Shown here: positions 11,172-22,349 of the stretch, piece after piece
How positions within the stretch are numbered: position 1 is the first letter of the stretch
How the letters are laid out: every line of letters starts with the position of its first letter
Assembly (NCBI GenBank): GCA_007258455.2
Contig: VDFB02270651.1
Coordinates: forward strand, 701,898,217-701,962,216
Length of the DNA: 64,000 bases
Direction of reading: 5' to 3'
DNA from: Sequoia sempervirens
Lineage: Eukaryota > Streptophyta > Pinopsida > Cupressales > Cupressaceae
Notes under the pieces: generated by a model
The model's database searches: none
The model's input: only the letters and a program-made list of their open reading frames with translations
Told to the model about the DNA's origin: nothing
Program-made: the position numbers and the translations under genes

Positions 11172-13169
11172 TCAGGTTTTCATAGTCAACATGTATACCC
11201 ACTTTCGTTTCATGAAAATCCTATCAACCAATCACCCTATCAGCCATATTAGGCCAATCATGCTATTGGTTTTATCCCAAACAACTATGCAACAACAACC
11301 TATCAGCATGCTGAACATGCTTACCTCCCACCCACCCCTGCTCAGCCTTTAGATCAATATTCATATGTCCAAAATCAGCTCCAAGAGGTTGATGATATGA
11401 AGAATAACATGAATAAAATGAAAGATATATTCTTAGACATTGCAAAACAACTAGAAGAGTTTAAGAGGCAACAAGAGTACGATCAACAATAGAAAGAGAT
11501 GGCCTATCAGGCCTATCTCTATGAGCAAGACTTGTTGATACAGAGGAGACAGTATGAAGAAGATCTTGCTGCAAAGGAAGAGAAAATTAAAATATTGATT
11601 GCTCAAAAGATGGAAGCCTAGTCAGTTTCTTGCATAAAACATCAGCCAACAGAGGAAGAGGTTTCTAAGGTTTCTACACAATCTCCAAGTAAGTCTTCTA
11701 GATTTGACATTCGAAGTTATAGGGGTAATATTCAATCTAATGTTAAAGATCAGCCCCTACAGGAGCTCATGAATGAAAAAAATCTTTCAAATCAATCCAT
11801 TAATCCTCAGCTTCAGACAAGTCCAGAGCCTGAACTATTTAATCAAATTACTGAACAATTATGGCGGCCTTCTTGGACCAAGCATCCTGACTTCAAAATT
11901 CCAAATCTAGTTCAAGAGGCTCCCATTCCAAGTTTTAGAGATCCTCTTCTATTGCAAAGACAAGTACACATAACAAATCAAGCTATGAATCTTCATGAAC
12001 AGTCACTTGTTCTTATTCAAGGGATCCAACATGCGTATGCATGTCCTGATACCATTTATTTGTTCAAAGGAGAGTCAATTGCTTGTCAAAATAATTGGTT
12101 CGATGAGCATGATCAGTTGAAGGTAAATAATGCAGGAGAGGAAAAGGTTTTTAAAGAGAAGTAGGCATAATTTTTTGATATTGATATGCTTATACTTGAC
12201 GAACAAGATGGAAAAGCAGACTTGCAACAAGAGATGAACAAACATGATCAATTAGGACAACAGGTTGAGGAGCTTGAAAAAGGTATGAAAGGCGATGATT
12301 TCATGTTCTTATTTGATGAATTACCTTCCTTTACTGAGCAGGAAGATGTTAAACAATGTGATGAGTTGTTGGTTGAGGTCAACAAATGTGACAAGTTGGA
12401 AGCTACTCATCTAATTCCAGAAGGTAATGCAAATGATGATTGTGAAGAAGCCATATCTTGGAATGATCTTGAGTCCTTTATTTTAAACTTATATGACAAT
12501 CAACATCAAGTTGATCATGTTTTAAACAAGGAAATAGAGGTTGAATCTCAGGATTTAGCTAATTTGTTTGAGAATTTACCAAATTTTGTTAATGAAAATG
12601 AAGACGACACATGTTTACTAACATCAATGTCTACCTTTGAGCAGTAGAGTGATGAGACTCATCTGAATCCAATTCAAGATCATGAATTAGATGAAAATAT
12701 GTTTTTAGGCATAATAGAGGTCTTTTGTTTTAACATTGATGATAGTTTGATGCCATATGAGCCAGCAATATGCAATCAACCTGTTCAGATCAAAGAGCCA
12801 CACATTCCTTCATTTCATTTATGTGGACCAACTCTTTCAGATCAAATTGAAATTGAAGCAACAAGAAGGAAAGAAGAAAATCTTACACTGCATGCAGTGG
12901 AGTAGTCTAATCAGCAAAATGGAGAGATAACAATTTTTAAACATGAAGGCAGTAGTGAGAGGCCAAGTTTTATCCTCTCAAAAGGGTGCCCGATCAAATA
13001 TTTATCTAAAGAGGAGTCTACAAAATTACAACAAGACATGATTTTTCCAAAGAATGTGATTGTAACTGCGGAGGAGCAGGTTTATAGGTTCAATTTATGT
13101 CATTTTGCAGAGATTCCTTCGATTTCAGTGAAATCAAAAGTCTGCCTTGTCATTATGTTGTTTTTATGA
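11172..13169 (+). pseudogene. LardD acidic Gln-rich ORF of unknown function
   Basis: One reading frame runs about 665 codons, from near 11172 to a TGA at 13167-13169. It is broken by six TAG codons (11250, 11490, 11619, 12162, 12645, 12903) and one TAA (12168). The longest uninterrupted pieces are 11769-12164, 12186-12647 and 12699-12905. The N-terminal part is Tyr/Pro/Gln-rich (TTYQHAEHAYLPP). It is followed by a probable coiled coil (LDIAKQLEEFKRQQEYDQ) and then a long acidic region (FMFLFDELPSFTEQED). No zinc knuckle or enzyme motif is seen. It could be a gag-like structural protein of the element. The frame runs on into the truncated right LTR. Confidence 0.55.
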
Positions 13170-13670
13170 ATGATTTGATGAAGTTTTACTGTGTTTAATA
13201 TCAGAGCCTTTAAAATTATTGTCTCATTTATATTTGCATGCATTCAAATAGTGAAAATCAAAGGTCTAGGGTTGTGTAGCAGAATAATCTATTCTTCATT
13301 GCTGAGAAAACTTTGTTTTCCTTCAAAGGTGGTTTATTCACACCCTCCTTATAATCATTTTTGTGGTCAAACTGTCGAATTGACTTGTGTGGATAATTTT
13401 CCTGAAGTTTATTGTGAATCATAGTTGTAAGTCTTTGTCAAATAGGTGAATCACCATTGATTTACAGTTTTATGTGCTTTTTTACATAACTTCTATCCCT
13501 TTTCTAGCAAGTGACCAAGTTATTAATCAGAGAATCATATAGGAACCAGCCTAGAATCTGGAAGTTTATCTTTGCCATAGGAATACCCACAGCCTGAAGA
13601 TAGTTCCAATGTTTCAACAGATTGCTGAATTTAATCATTCAAGCGTTCAGGTGCAATCTGATTGACAACA
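13080..13670 (+). repeat. LardD 3' LTR (truncated, R-U5 side only)
   Basis: Aligns with 10310-10948. Landmarks shared by both are gtcattttgcagag, gaatcatnnnggaaccnnccnnagaatct, gccataggaatacccacagc and aagcgtt.ggtgcaatctg. No counterpart of 7001-10300 precedes it, so the U3 side is missing. Confidence 0.7.
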
Positions 13671-13675
13671 ATAAC
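13671..13675. repeat. Probable target-site duplication of LardD (right), ATAAC
   Basis: Pairs with ATAAT at 6996-7000 with one mismatch. CopC gag coding sequence follows directly on the minus strand. Confidence 0.6.
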
Positions 13676-13881
13676 AAATCTTGAGAAACTAGTCTACGAA
13701 GACACCCAAGAGCTTTGGTATGTTTAATCATCCATTTTATCTTTTCATCTACATTTGTAGGTTCAGGTACCTTATTTTCAACATATAGAGAGTGACCTTC
13801 TATCATTAGAGTACTCCATGCATTTTGATGCCATGTTGAATAATTATATGATGTAAGCAAAGGAACCTTAGAATGATCCAT
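13671..13881 (-). pseudogene. CopC gag N-terminus
   Basis: Reads MDHSKVPLLTSYNYSTWHQN, then MIEGHSLYVENKVPEP, KIKWMIKHTKALG and RRLVSQDLL. These are the first blocks of a copia gag ('L.N.NY..W...M...L'). I take MDHSKV at 13881 as the start because it fits the family; an upstream Met at 13899 is in the same frame. LardD cuts the frame after SQDL, and the last residues of the apparent ORF come from the LardD LTR. Confidence 0.8.
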
Positions 13882-13899
13882 GAAAATGAGAGAGCACAA

Positions 13900-15462
13900 G
13901 CAAACAAATCAAAGCAATGCACTGAGAAACCCCCCAAATCACTCAATCAAGAAACCCCCCAAGCAATATTTGATTTGTCACTTTATACTTAGTACGTTTA
14001 CAGTTGCTAGATGCCAAAAACAACAAGCTAGACTTGATCTTAGTGCTTACAAATGCCAAAATAGGCCACAGATTCAAGTACAATTTTTGGTACACAATGA
14101 GATCAATATAATCATACCACTGAAAAGTACACAAAAAATTATGCACTTTAAAACAAAACTGCACCCAAAAATGTTACCGTAGGAGCAAGATATGAGCTCC
14201 CGAAGTTCCCAAAATGAGGACGAAGCAACAACACCTGTGATAATCTAAAAATTATGGAAAACCAGGCACCAAAACCAAAAATTGATTCCAACACTACGAA
14301 GAGTGTGAAATTCTACCCCAAATAAAAAAAAAATTCTCTGAAAAAGGAGTTAAAATGACTGAGATATTTGCATTTGAAAATCAAGTGGAAAAATCAAAAC
14401 TCAAACTATGAGGGAGAAAAAAAAATTTAGCATGCTGATGTCATCACTGAGGTGATGATGGCATCAAAATTTTATCTGATTGAATTTTATGTCCGTCAAA
14501 CCGTCAAAAAAGAATATTTTCCCTCCAAGGAATATTCCTGCGGAATATGCTTTGGGACGCTGTCAATCGAAATCTTCTTTGACGGATGGAATACTCTAAG
14601 GAATATTCCTGCGAAATATGTTGTGGGCCGCTAGCGATCAAAATCTTCTTTGTCAGATGGAATATTACCACTAGAATATTCATGTGGAATATTCTTCTCA
14701 CAACGCCAATTTTCTATGAAGCCTGTCGATTATTTTATTAACTGTCAATTGGTATGTATTGAAAGCCTGTTGGGTTTTGATTGGAGTGGGCGGAATATGG
14801 AGAGGCCCGACACAGGTTTGTAGATGCCGCCACTTGGTATATGGGGAGGCTTTTGGTACTTGGCGTACCGTCAGCAGTACCCTAGCAAGTCTGCAGTACG
14901 TCTATACTGCGGGCATTAAAAAATGTCTACAAATTTTTCTTTGATTTTTTGATAAAAAACTTTTCAAAACAATTAAAAACTGTGAAATATTTTTTTTACA
15001 AAATATTTGAAAATTTCATTTTGTAGAAAATATATTTTTTTTTTTGAAAAAAAAATCATACCAATGTAATTATGATGCTTGGGGGGCTATACGGCTCTTT
15101 GGGAAAAAAAAATTTGCCTCACCGAACAACTGCTCTGATTTGGATGATTTGGCAATCAATCTTAGGGTTTTTGGCCCTTCTAGACATGATGGCAAAGTCG
15201 GATTTGACCCAGAATGCTCCAAAAATGCAGCTACCTTATGGCAACCACTCTTTAGCTTCAAACCCTCATAGATTTGGCCTCGTATGTCCGATTTGGATGA
15301 AACAAAAGGAAAAATTGACTTTCTCATACCTTTCAGATGCAATGGTGAGCTTAGATTTGCACCAAGAAGCTTTGATTTGAACTACAATAAAGAGCCAAAA
15401 ATGGAACACCCCCAAATTTGGTATCTCTCTCTTTAGAAAAAGACTCTCCAATGGCACCCAAC
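13900..15462 (-). other. CopC 5' leader, non-coding
   Basis: 1.56 kb between PBS and gag. Small ORFs occur on both strands (for example 15044-15380), but none has a recognisable motif or agrees with its neighbours. A ~70-bp degenerate repeat is present at 14513-14707. Several poly-A and poly-T runs lie near 14980-15060. Confidence 0.6.
14513..14707. repeat. Degenerate ~70-77-bp tandem repeat in the CopC leader
   Basis: Copy 1 is 14513-14589, copy 2 is 14590-14660 and partial copy 3 is 14661-~14707. Each carries ggaatattcctgcggaatat-like sequence. The first two end in aaatcttctttg followed by c-gatgg. The palindrome ggaatattcc is intact in copies 1 and 2. Confidence 0.7.
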
Positions 15463-15476
15463 CCGTGCTGATACCA
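15463..15476 (-). other. CopC primer-binding site (initiator-Met-like)
   Basis: On the minus strand TGGTATCAG follows the 5' LTR without a gap. TGGTATCAGAGC is the usual copia site for initiator tRNA-Met. Here the first nine bases agree and the rest (CACGG) have diverged. Confidence 0.75.
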
Positions 15477-15870
15477 TGTTAGAATTGGCCATGGATGCCA
15501 AGACCTAGAGGCCAAATGGAAAGCACAAAGAGAGAGAATAAAATGTGACAATAATAAATTGTATTCTTATCAATATGATTCAATGATATGATTGTGATTG
15601 TGATACAATGAGAGAACCCCTTGGTTATATAGCCAAAGTGAGATGCAAGATGTCATAGGATTATGACAAGTGTCTTAATCATATGACATGAGACAACTAA
15701 TCACACTTACCTAGGTTCACATGTAGTAGTTGTCAAAAGATGAGATAACAACTAATGACAACTAACACCTTCTAGAAAGATTCCTTCCTAGGACCTAAGT
15801 AAACTTAACATGTGTAAATAAGTCCCCTAGTAATGAATTAACTAGGTACAATAATTTATTTACACCAACA
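15477..15870 (-). repeat. CopC 5' LTR
   Basis: 394 bp, TG to CA, collinear with 4459-4850. It has a 2-bp indel and about 15 substitutions by eye. It is followed by TSD GTTTG at 15871-15875. Confidence 0.92.
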
Positions 15871-15999
15871 GTTTGGTGTATTATCCTCTATGTAAACTAT
15901 TTCAGTTTGTGATGTTTGAGGTTTTGTTTGAGGTGATAGTTTTACTTCATTTGTAGTAGTAGGAATTCTAAATGGTAAATCTCCATTATTCATCTCCAT
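15871..15999 (-). pseudogene. GypB gag start
   Basis: Reads MEMNNGDLPFRIPTTTNEVK from the ATG at 15997-15999 and stays open to the CopC junction. This is plausible as the gag N-terminus because it is the first open frame after the leader and joins the gag body at 4458. Confidence 0.6.
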
Positions 16000-17257
16000 G
16001 TTTTTTTATGTTGTAACTTAGTTGTGACCATACAATTTGTGACCACCTTGGGGGATATTGATGATGATGTTTGACTCAAATGTTTGTGTTCAAATGTTTC
16101 CTCAAATGTGGACAAAAGTGACACCTTAACTAGTTTTGGACCAATTGTTTGAAATGAAGTTTGATTGGATGGAATAACATGAAACTTTCAATGTAGATAA
16201 TATTTTGCACTAGATCTAGGATTTTTTTTGATTTTGATGATAATGAATTTGCAACTTTAAGACTAGACTTGTGACTCTAAAGTATGCTAACTCACCATGA
16301 TTTTCTAATAGTTTGACCTAATACTTGAAAAGTAGATTGTTTGTCAAGCACTATGATAAATTACAAAAGTGATATATGAAAATCTAGTTTTAAATGTCTA
16401 GAATCAAGTTGTTTAAATGGGTTGAGTTTGATGTTTTGCTTGTTGCCTTTGAAATCTTGATCCAAAATGAGAATTAATGGTGTTTTGATGTTTCCAAAAT
16501 GAAGTTTAGAATCCACAATCTTTTTTATGTTTTGAGTAACTCCAATAATTTAGTTTTCTTTTCATAAACTAGGTCTATTAAAAGTTTGTTGATCATAAAT
16601 CAAGATTTGCAAGTTTATTGAACTTTCTATAATTTTCAAACAGACAGAAGCATAGTGTTGTTACAAAAGCACAACATTTTTCACTACAGAAGCATGAAGA
16701 TGCTTGCAAAAGCATAGTGATGTCTACAAAGGTGTGTTGTTACCCACATAAGTGCCACACTATGGAAAAACAAAGGGTTGTGTATGCAGTTACCTATTGT
16801 TGACTCTGAACAAAAGTGCAACGATGTAGACAAAGGCATAAAGATGTTGCAAAGGTGTTTGTTTTAATAAAAACAAAGGTGTGTCACTGTTTTGCAAGTG
16901 CACAATTTGTTCAAAGGTTTAAATTTTTCCATTTTTGTGTGCATGTTTGAATGTTTGTTTGAGTGTTTTATTGTTTTGCAATTGATAAAAACACAGTAGA
17001 AAATGTATTCAACTAACTCAATTGGTATTTAGATGCTTTTTCATGTGTATTTCTTCCAAAAAGTCACACTAAATGGTTTTACAAGGTCTCAACATGAAAA
17101 CACACCATATTGCAATCCTATTTAGTGGGTAGATTAGGTTTATCTTCTCAAAGTAGGCCCGCATGGTAAAATACTGCCCATATAATGAGTAATTAGAGTA
17201 TGCATGCGTACACAATACACCTCTTACCTTGAAAGGAAAAGTTCCTTGCAAGGGATT
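16000..17257 (-). other. GypB leader, first part
   Basis: Non-coding. It contains recurring short motifs such as acaaaggtgtg and aaaagcatag (about 16640-16900) that return at 19140-19350. I find no ORF here with support. Confidence 0.45.
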
Positions 17258-18225
17258 GGGTGATCCCACAATAGTGGTTTACACTTTTGGCCAAACTTGA
17301 CATTGAACTTTCTTTTTTTTTTAAATCTTCACTTTTGAGCACCTACAGCTGCTAAAGCATAAAGAATTTGAAGATGATGCAAACTAGTGATTTGTGAAAT
17401 TTTGTCTATATATTCTAAATATATATTTTTTTAAAAATTTGGAATCAAATTGCATTTCTTTTTCTATCTCCTTTGAAAACTAGTTTTTAATAGTAAACAC
17501 CATTTTTAAAGAGTGACATGTACTTGCTAACACAACTTTTTTTCTATGAAGGATAAAATTCTAATTTTTTCGAATTTAGATTTGTAACTACAATATCTAG
17601 TGCATGTAATTTGTTTCATAGTGTTTTATTGAATATTTTTTCTTAACTAAGTTTTGAAGTCAAACTAATTACAATTTAGACATGCGTTTACTTGCTAACA
17701 CAACTTTTTTTGTATGTATCAAAATTCAAATTTTTTTGTTGGATCAAGGACATCAATATCAAGTGCATAGATATTTTTTATTTTTTTGATAATCTGCTAG
17801 TTTTCCACATGTGTAGAACAAAGAGCTTGATTTTCGGTGAAAAACCTACATACAAGAAATAAAAATAAATATAATAATAAAATCAAATATATTTAAAATT
17901 ATACTTTTTGGGAAGCTTATAATAAGGACTACATACAAAAAATAAATTTTAAATGAATTTATTTGATCCCCCAAAAGGTAAATCAAAAGTGGTTTTTTAT
18001 CAACATTTTGATAGGTGTAAAGGAGAATCCATTATAGGTATGGTTTAAAACTAGTGGGGTTCTATCCAAGGGGGTTTGATCTAAGGTGGTTTGATCAAAC
18101 CTTTTTTAATTGGAATCCTTTAAATGGAAATTTTCAAGGCTTAAATCATTATATTTTCTAAAAATGTGATTTCGACAAAAATCAGGATGTCCCAAAAAGT
18201 GTAAACCACTATTGTGGGATCACCC
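17258..18225. mobile_element. TIR element T1 (968 bp, GGGTG...CACCC)
   Basis: Left arm gggtgatcccacaatagtgg continues into tttacacttttgg (17258-17290). The right arm at 18192-18225 is its reverse complement with one extra A. The arms extend outward by att/aat, and I see no clear direct target duplication. The interior is AT-rich with no transposase, as in a non-autonomous (MITE-like) DNA transposon. Superfamily not assigned. Confidence 0.7.
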
Positions 18226-18228
18226 AAT

Positions 18229-19403
18229 TTTGTCACCTCAACTATGCTTGGTACATGGCGAGTAACTTCATGAAATGATGCTATTCCATTGCACCACCTT
18301 GAGAAAATGTTTGAAAGTCTTAGGCCTCTAATAACAATAGGTTTTTAGTGGGTAGAACTTGGTGAACATCGTTGACCTCTCAAACATCGCCTTGGTAAAC
18401 TAAAAAATCACAGTCCCTAACACAAGTCGTGAGCGCAACATGTACGGATCGACCTACAACTTTCATTCTCAGCCAATTCATATAGCGCACCCAAAAATGT
18501 CACTTGAGGTCAAACCCTTGAGTTCTCTATTAGGATCTGTCTCAAGATAGGCCTCCTACTCAAAAGAAAAAAAGGAGTTACTATTTATCTTCACCCAAGA
18601 TCACACTCGACACGAGGGGAAATGATACATAGTAACTACCTTATAGGGTTACAATGAACATAGAGTGCAAACTAGAAGTTTTTTTCTTCACCCAAGATCA
18701 CACAAAGCGCAAGGGGAGAGAATACACACTTGCTAGTCTACCAAACACGTTAAGCAAAGCACACAAGTTCTTTTTAGGTATGCACCAAAAGTAAAGTGTG
18801 GTTCATTTTATCCCCGTGTTCAAAGTGTAAGTTGTTGGTTTATTTAAAGCCCAAATGAAGGTGAATTTTGTAGTGTTCTTTTTAGAGCTCAAAAGAAATA
18901 TTTGATTTTTGATTCATTTTAAAACACCAATGTGAATGTGTGATTCTAATCTAAGAATGAAAATAAATAAAATCTAAGGTTAATTCCTTAAGCAAGTGTT
19001 AATAAACACTTTAGAATTCTTCATGTTGCAAAGATCCATCTCTGTCAAATCAGATAACACAAAAAATATGCTAATTAGGGTTAGTTCTCATCCAATTATG
19101 AAATCAAATTGAAGAACTAAAGTAAACAAAAGTGTGGGCTATTTCTAATATAAGCGCGACTTTTCTGACAAAGGTGTGCCACTGTTGAATGAAAGAAGCA
19201 TGAACCTTTTACAAAGGTGCGAACTGTTCCTAGAAATAAAAGTGTTAGAAATAAGAAAAAAGTGTGAAATCAATGACGAAGACGCGACATTGTTGAGATA
19301 CACAGGCGCAAATATTCAACAAAGGCACAAACCTATAAAAAAAGCACTACTTTGCCCCTGCAACCTGCAAGTCTAACAAAGCTTGAAAGAAATGGATTAG
19401 ATA
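18229..19403 (-). other. GypB leader, second part
   Basis: Non-coding. Two ~100-bp-spaced copies of cttcacccaagatcacac occur at about 18587 and 18689, each followed by a c-aggggag/aaat segment. Small ORFs such as 19176-19376 (+) have no recognisable motif. Confidence 0.4.
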
Positions 19404-19412
19404 GGGACGTGG

Positions 19413-19422
19413 GGTCCCACCA
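19413..19422 (-). other. GypB primer-binding-site-like sequence
   Basis: On the minus strand TGGTGGGACC lies 4 bp inside the proposed LTR end (cataca). It resembles the distal half of the PBS seen in LardD and GypH, so it may be a shortened site. Confidence 0.4.
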
Positions 19423-19426
19423 TAAA

Positions 19427-20440
19427 TGTATGAAATCAATTAAACAATTAACATCAAATCAAGATTTAAAACTTAGTAAATGATCAATCAATTGCATCAT
19501 TCCAATGAAATTCATTTGTCAATCTACAACTAGATTCAATTCAAAGCATTTAAAGAACAAATTAGAATGCAAAGAACCTAATTATTGATGAAAACCTCAA
19601 TCCCATTGTGGGATTATGTTTAAAGTGGATGTGGAGTGCTCAAATAAAAAAAAATCCATGATGTTGCAAAGAAAATTGATGAGATGATTCACAAAAGAGC
19701 TCTCAAATTGATCAAAATTGAGTAATCAATTCAAGAGAGTAAGTTTGCATAAGACTTGTGAATGAATTATTATGTGAAATGACCTACTATTTATAGAATT
19801 TAAAAATCATGATCAATGGTCAAAATTGAAAATAGTGATCAAGGGATGAAATCAAATAGGAGAGGTGAACATGGATCAAAGATGGATCAAACAATTAATA
19901 ATCGATGAGGCATGGATAAAATATCAGATCAATGGTCTAAAATTCACGATAGACCCAACAAATTCCCTAAATTTTAGGAACTATGTTGGAGATATTTCCA
20001 CGAGGAGGGAAATATTTGAATTCAAATTGAGAATATTCCATGACAAATATTGTTTCAATTATTGGAGGAATTCTAGAAGAAATTAGACAATTAAATAATT
20101 AAGAAATTACTTAGTTGTGCAAGTGGAGGGAATTTATGGATTTAATTAAAAAATTACAAATCATTTAATCAAAAGGGGTATTTATGACATTCAATTAAAT
20201 AATTTAGATTATGCAATCAAACGAGAGGACTTAGGATATTTAGTTAAATAATTTACGTTATTGAATGAAATTAGATGAAAATTAGTGTGAAAGGGGGAAT
20301 TAATCAAACAATATGAAATATTTGATTAATAGAGGAAAATGATGAATTTAATTAAACAATTGACATTATTCAATTAAATAGATGAAAATGGGTGAATCAA
20401 GATATAAATGATGTTAGTAGGAAAAATCAAGTGTGCAATA
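19427..20440 (-). repeat. GypB 5' LTR (right end approximate)
   Basis: On the minus strand a TATA box (tataaatag, 19787-19795) is preceded by an AT-rich U3 with many attaatt/aattaaat motifs. It resembles the solo LTR at 30707-32057 in layout and in segments such as gcat...ccaatgaaattcatt. Its partner LTR is outside the window, so the ends are not proven. Confidence 0.6.
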
Positions 20441-20449
20441 TGCTCAGGA

Positions 20450-21150
20450 CATTTCCAAGTGTCTATAGTGTCATAATTGGAATTCAAATCATGCACCTCT
20501 TGATGATATGTCCAAAAATCAGTGATATTTTCCTCGCTCCAACCCAATTGTGTTAACTTCATTCTCATTGATTTATGAATCTTGATAGTCAGGTTCACCT
20601 TTGCCACAACTATATAAAAGGAAAGCCATGGAAGTCTACCACTAGATGACACAAATGATAAGTCAACACACGAATCCAGAGTAACTACCTTCAAATTGTG
20701 CCTTTGATCCTAGTATGGTCGTGGGGTATAGGTCAAAGAGATTCCCATTCTGGATAAATAGCCATATGGATCATAATTCCAGTAGTTGCATATAATACCA
20801 AGTCCCAATTGAGTCAACTTGGTTGCCAACATGACATCTATGTACCTTTTCACAATATGACCTCACCTCATGTGATTGGGGGTTTGTAAACCATGATTTT
20901 CTCCTTCCTGCCCCAAATGCATTATCAATGATGGAAAGTTGTTGAGTCATTTCAATGGCAAGATTTCTATCTGTTACACAAGTAGGCAACCTAAAAGGCC
21001 CCTTCATAAACCTGTACATTCACACAAAATTGAAATCTGCTCCACAAAAATAGTCGCATGGAGGTCGACTATCTCCTATCCATGCAACATGTTCCTTTGT
21101 AAGTCTAGCAAGGGCCTCCTGATGGTTAAAATATTGAAGGGCTAGGGTTA
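20450..21150 (-). pseudogene. GypA downstream ORF (ORF-X), middle part
   Basis: Pieces at 20771-21019 and 20374-20694. They align by eye with GypH ORF-X: GPFRLPTCVTDRNLAIEM against EPFQLLACVIDMVLALVM, IIDNAFGAGRRK against VIDNKFCGGKNK, and GWSEENITDFW against QWSEENIRDF. Upstream, 21030-21150 reads ARLTKEHVAWIGDSRPPCDY, the counterpart of a short segment in GypH. Function unknown. The left end is lost at the GypB junction. Confidence 0.65.
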
Positions 21151-21155
21151 AAAAT

Positions 21156-22338
21156 TGTAGTGTAGAAAAATGTACTCCTTTACATTTTCACACTATGTTT
21201 GGATCCCTTAATTAAATTGGACTTAATTAAGCCTCTAATTGGCCCAAAATTTCATTTACAAGCCTAATTAATTACAATTTCTGAAGGGGGAAGTGTGATT
21301 TAATTAATGCATTTATCATTATTAACAACCCAAAATTCATAAATCCTAATAACTTAGGTTAGGACCCATTCACCCATGAGCAAATGGGTCCCCTATAAGT
21401 TGCAAATTCAAATTTTAAATATGTTTTTGGTGGTATTTTCATGATCCCAAATTCATATTCAAATGTCGGCTTGTAATGTATAATTTTCAAGAAATTAGAA
21501 AATCATCTATAAAAGCAAGGTTATTTTATCAATTCAAATCTAAGAAAAAGATCTAGCAAGAGGTGAACTTTCATATGAGCAAATATTATTGTCAAGATTA
21601 TTGAAGAACATATTTATCAAGCATCTACAACAACAATCAAGATCTCAAGCATCATGTCAAAGTTATCAAGCATCATGCATATTTTTGGAGCTAACATTGT
21701 GATGTAGGTTTCAAAGATCAAGTCAGAGCATTCAAATCAAGATTCAAGCATCAAGATACACATCCATTGAAGTCATTTCATGCAAGATCAAGATTAGACT
21801 TCCTAAGGTTTAATCAAGAGTTTGGTGAGTTGCAACTTAGTTGTTTTCATTCATCATTATTTCAATTCAATGTTTAATTACCCAAACAGGGTTTGACCAA
21901 GGCAAACCACCATTCACCAAAAAAAAAAAAAATTCCCTCTTTTGTTTGTGGTGCAAATATTAGGTTGAAGAAGGATTGGAGATCTCTTGAAGAGAAAGAT
22001 TGGAAAAGCTATCAAAGTTGTCATTAAGCCATGAAATCTCACCTATAGATTTGATTTCTGACTTTTTGGAACTGAAACCGAGATCAAATAGAAGCTACAG
22101 ATTAAGATCAGAAGCTCTCAAAATTTGTTTGAAAGCCTTGATCAAAGACCCATTTGCCCATGGGTGAATGAGTCTCAGTTTTCCTCCTGAAATTTCCTTT
22201 TGGTGATTGGTACACAGTGTCTAGCTCTTCTTAGATATGTATAAAGTTTACTATTTATGTTTGTTTGAGTTTTAAATTGATGTTTCAAGTTTGAATGGGC
22301 ATAATTGACTAGATTTACTATTTTTAGTTTTTCTCCCA
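21156..22338 (+). mobile_element. Probable solo LTR in GypA ORF-X
   Basis: About 1.18 kb that interrupts ORF-X between two parts that are adjacent in GypH. It starts TGTAG and ends CCCA, flanked by aaaat and aaagt (one mismatch). A plus-strand TATA (ctataaaagc, about 21507) is followed by an R-U5-like stretch. No coding sequence or second LTR, so probably the product of LTR-LTR recombination. Confidence 0.5.
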
Positions 22339-22349
22339 AAAGTGTTGTT

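Larger units (their letters stand above)
7001..13670 (+). mobile_element. LardD, non-autonomous LTR element (LARD-like)
   Basis: Inserted in CopC gag exactly where SQDL should continue into LFQIES. It starts TGTTACC and ends GACAACA, with near-identical 5-bp flanks. The sequences at 10310-10948 and 13080-13670 are diverged copies of each other and both end ctgattgacaaca, so they are the inner parts of two LTRs. A PBS follows the left one, giving plus orientation. It has no recognisable protease, RT or integrase. My reading is a large retrotransposon derivative whose right LTR lost its U3. The alternative is that 7001-10290 is a separate insertion. Confidence 0.65.
4459..15870 (-). mobile_element. 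CopC, non-autonomous copia-like LTR retrotransposon
   Basis: An 11.4-kb unit on the minus strand, including the 6.7-kb LardD inserted within it. It has two LTRs starting TG and ending CA, a PPT next to the 3' LTR, a PBS next to the 5' LTR and exact 5-bp TSDs. It codes gag, a DLGAS protease and a pre-integrase segment, but I find no integrase, RT or RNase H. It therefore depended on another copia element for transposition. By eye the LTRs differ at about 15 positions of 392, so it is younger than the heavily broken elements around it. Confidence 0.9.
15871..20440 (-). mobile_element. GypB, right segment (gag start, leader, 5' LTR)
   Basis: Continuation of GypB past CopC. It holds the first codons of gag, a ~3.4-kb leader that includes a TIR element, a PBS-like site and a ~1-kb 5' LTR. 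The right boundary is approximate: GypA coding sequence is recognisable again from about 20450 (WSEENITDFW). Confidence 0.7.

Noticed and set aside
15044..15380. Overlapping ORFs on both strands in the CopC leader
   Set aside because: Three frames open together, no motif, and no support from a second copy.
20374..20449. End of the apparent 20374-20694 ORF as part of ORF-X
   Set aside because: The last codons look like GypB LTR sequence. Homology to GypH ends near WSEENITDFW and a short stretch after it.
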